From: Carboxylicivirga linearis | GTDB lineage: Bacteria > Bacteroidota > Bacteroidia > Bacteroidales > Marinilabiliaceae | Direction of reading: 5' to 3' | Length of the DNA stretch: 64,000 nt | NCBI RefSeq assembly: GCF_018271995.1 | Contig: NZ_JAGUCO010000006.1 | Span: 203,508-267,507, forward strand | In this document: positions 63,561 to 64,000 of the stretch, piece by piece | Position numbering within the stretch: the stretch's first letter is position 1 | Layout: the number at the start of each line of letters is the position of its first letter | The notes under the pieces: model-generated | The model's database searches: none | What the model saw: the letters and a program-made list of their open reading frames with translations, nothing else | Told to the model about the DNA's origin: nothing | Made by a program: the position numbers and the translations under genes

Positions 63561-63872
63561 GAGTTAGAAGACCGAGGACGGAAGATGATTTACAAATCTT
63601 CAAAGAATTGATGCGCTGATAAATGTTTATAGTTTAACTTTTGTAATTTATAGCTTATAAATATTTACCTACTTTACGGACTTCGGATTATAAACTTCCG
63701 ACTTCTTACTTTTCCTTTAACCTTTTTTCTTTAGACATCGAACTATTATGTCTGGATTACAAACTGTGTATCTTATAAAACAACTTTGTACTTAACAACT
63801 ATAGCTCAATAGTATTTGATTATGGCGTTAAAGAAGAGAAAAACCACATAAGTTAATAATATTTTTTTGTTG
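63561..63872. other. AT-rich intergenic region before the 21-bp repeat
   Basis: No gene is visible in these ~310 bases. It contains GACCGAGGACGG and ACGGACTTCGG near 63573 and 63676, which look like fragments of intergenic repeats, and AT-rich tracts leading into the tandem array. Confidence 0.4.
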
Positions 63873-64000
63873 ATGAATGGTCTTAAGGTGTTTTTATCTA
63901 CTCTTAAGATATTATCACACTTACAAAAGGTGTTGACAAGCAGACTGGAGGTATTGTTAGACTATCTAAAGGTGTTAATAACCACTCTTAAGGTGTTGTT
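63873..64000 (+). CDS. possible heptad-repeat peptide, runs off the window
   Basis: From ATG 63873 the frame stays open for 42 codons to the window edge. After MNG it reads as seven-residue units beginning LKVFLST, LKILSHL, QKVLTSR, LEVLLDY, LKVLITT, LKVL. The hydrophobic 1/3/4 pattern predicts an amphipathic or coiled-coil helix. The peptide repeat follows directly from the 21-bp DNA repeat, so it may be a side-effect of iterated DNA and not a translated protein. The 3' end is missing. Confidence 0.35.
   Translation, partial: MNGLKVFLSTLKILSHLQKVLTSRLEVLLDYLKVLITTLKVL
63881..64000. repeat. 21-bp tandem repeat array, truncated by the window end
   Basis: Six units of 21 bp start at 63881, 63902, 63923, 63944, 63965 and 63986 with no gaps. 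The core TTAAGGTGTT recurs: AAGGTGTT at 63885, 63927, 63969 and 63990, with variants AAGATATT (63906) and GAGGTATT (63948) in the two other registers. The period is two helical turns, as in iterons, or seven codons. The array continues beyond the window. Confidence 0.85.

Noticed and set aside
1..64000. tRNA, rRNA, CRISPR, prophage or insertion sequence
   Set aside because: No cloverleaf-like sequence, repeat-spacer array, transposase or phage gene was seen in either strand.

Overview
The window looks like chromosomal DNA of a low-GC member of the Bacteroidota, probably a marine or sediment Marinilabiliales/Prolixibacteraceae-type organism; that placement is inferred from gene content only. 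Support comes from Bacteroidota-style -7 promoter elements (TAnnTTTG) ahead of several genes, few Shine-Dalgarno sequences, a nuclease with a type IX secretion (T9SS) sorting tail, and families typical of the phylum (DUF4271, DUF4292, DUF6452/DUF6048, the DUF2807 head GIN domain, and a dut-TPR-DUF4292-EnvC-like gene run). No tRNA, rRNA, CRISPR array, prophage or complete insertion sequence was seen.

Layout. 1-5.2 kb: two possible micro-ORFs, a Cys-rich zinc-ribbon protein, molybdate transporter genes modC and modB without modA, an esterase and an OB-fold lipoprotein. 5.4-14 kb: typA, a TatD-type hydrolase, a ThuA-like protein, a TauE-type exporter, ilvE, a DAHP synthase, a GIN-domain lipoprotein and an M19 dipeptidase. 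14-26 kb: a lipoprotein between two near-identical hairpins, a chemoreceptor, YceI, polA, ispH, cmk and a complementary pair of M16 peptidases. 26-32 kb: a co-directional run from DUF6452/DUF6048 through glutaminase, DUF417, a LOG-family protein, DUF4271, hemD, rnpA and yidD. 32-38 kb: DUF2147, an aldehyde dehydrogenase, recX, an LPP20-like protein, a rhodanese and a CoA-binding protein, with repeat-rich intergenic DNA. 38-43.7 kb: queD, an ArsR regulator, a polyprenyl synthetase, dtd-mazG-deoC, a T9SS endonuclease and a lipoate ligase.

43.8-58.2 kb is an unbroken minus-strand block: nadA, a response regulator, ruvB, a flippase, dut, a TPR lipoprotein, DUF4292, an EnvC-like protein, an RsbW-like ATPase, ybeY, mnmG, ade and uvrC. 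At about 58.4 kb orientation flips to a mostly plus-strand block: rpiB, lutB, an Rrf2 regulator, hemW and a CDF transporter, with vanZ opposite. The flip lies in a 463-bp AT-rich gap carrying a perfect DnaA box. Three parS-like sites flank it, at 47.02, 47.25 and 61.50 kb, the last matching the consensus exactly. Together these suggest the chromosomal origin region, and 58184-58646 is my candidate oriC.

The window ends inside a 21-bp tandem repeat (from 63.88 kb) that also reads as a heptad-repeat peptide open to the edge. Other structures the genes do not explain are a 38-bp nested palindrome at 26.14 kb, a 23-bp perfect hairpin at 32.80 kb, a composite structured repeat at 36.53-36.74 kb, and duplicated hairpins around a lipoprotein at 14.1 and 15.0 kb.
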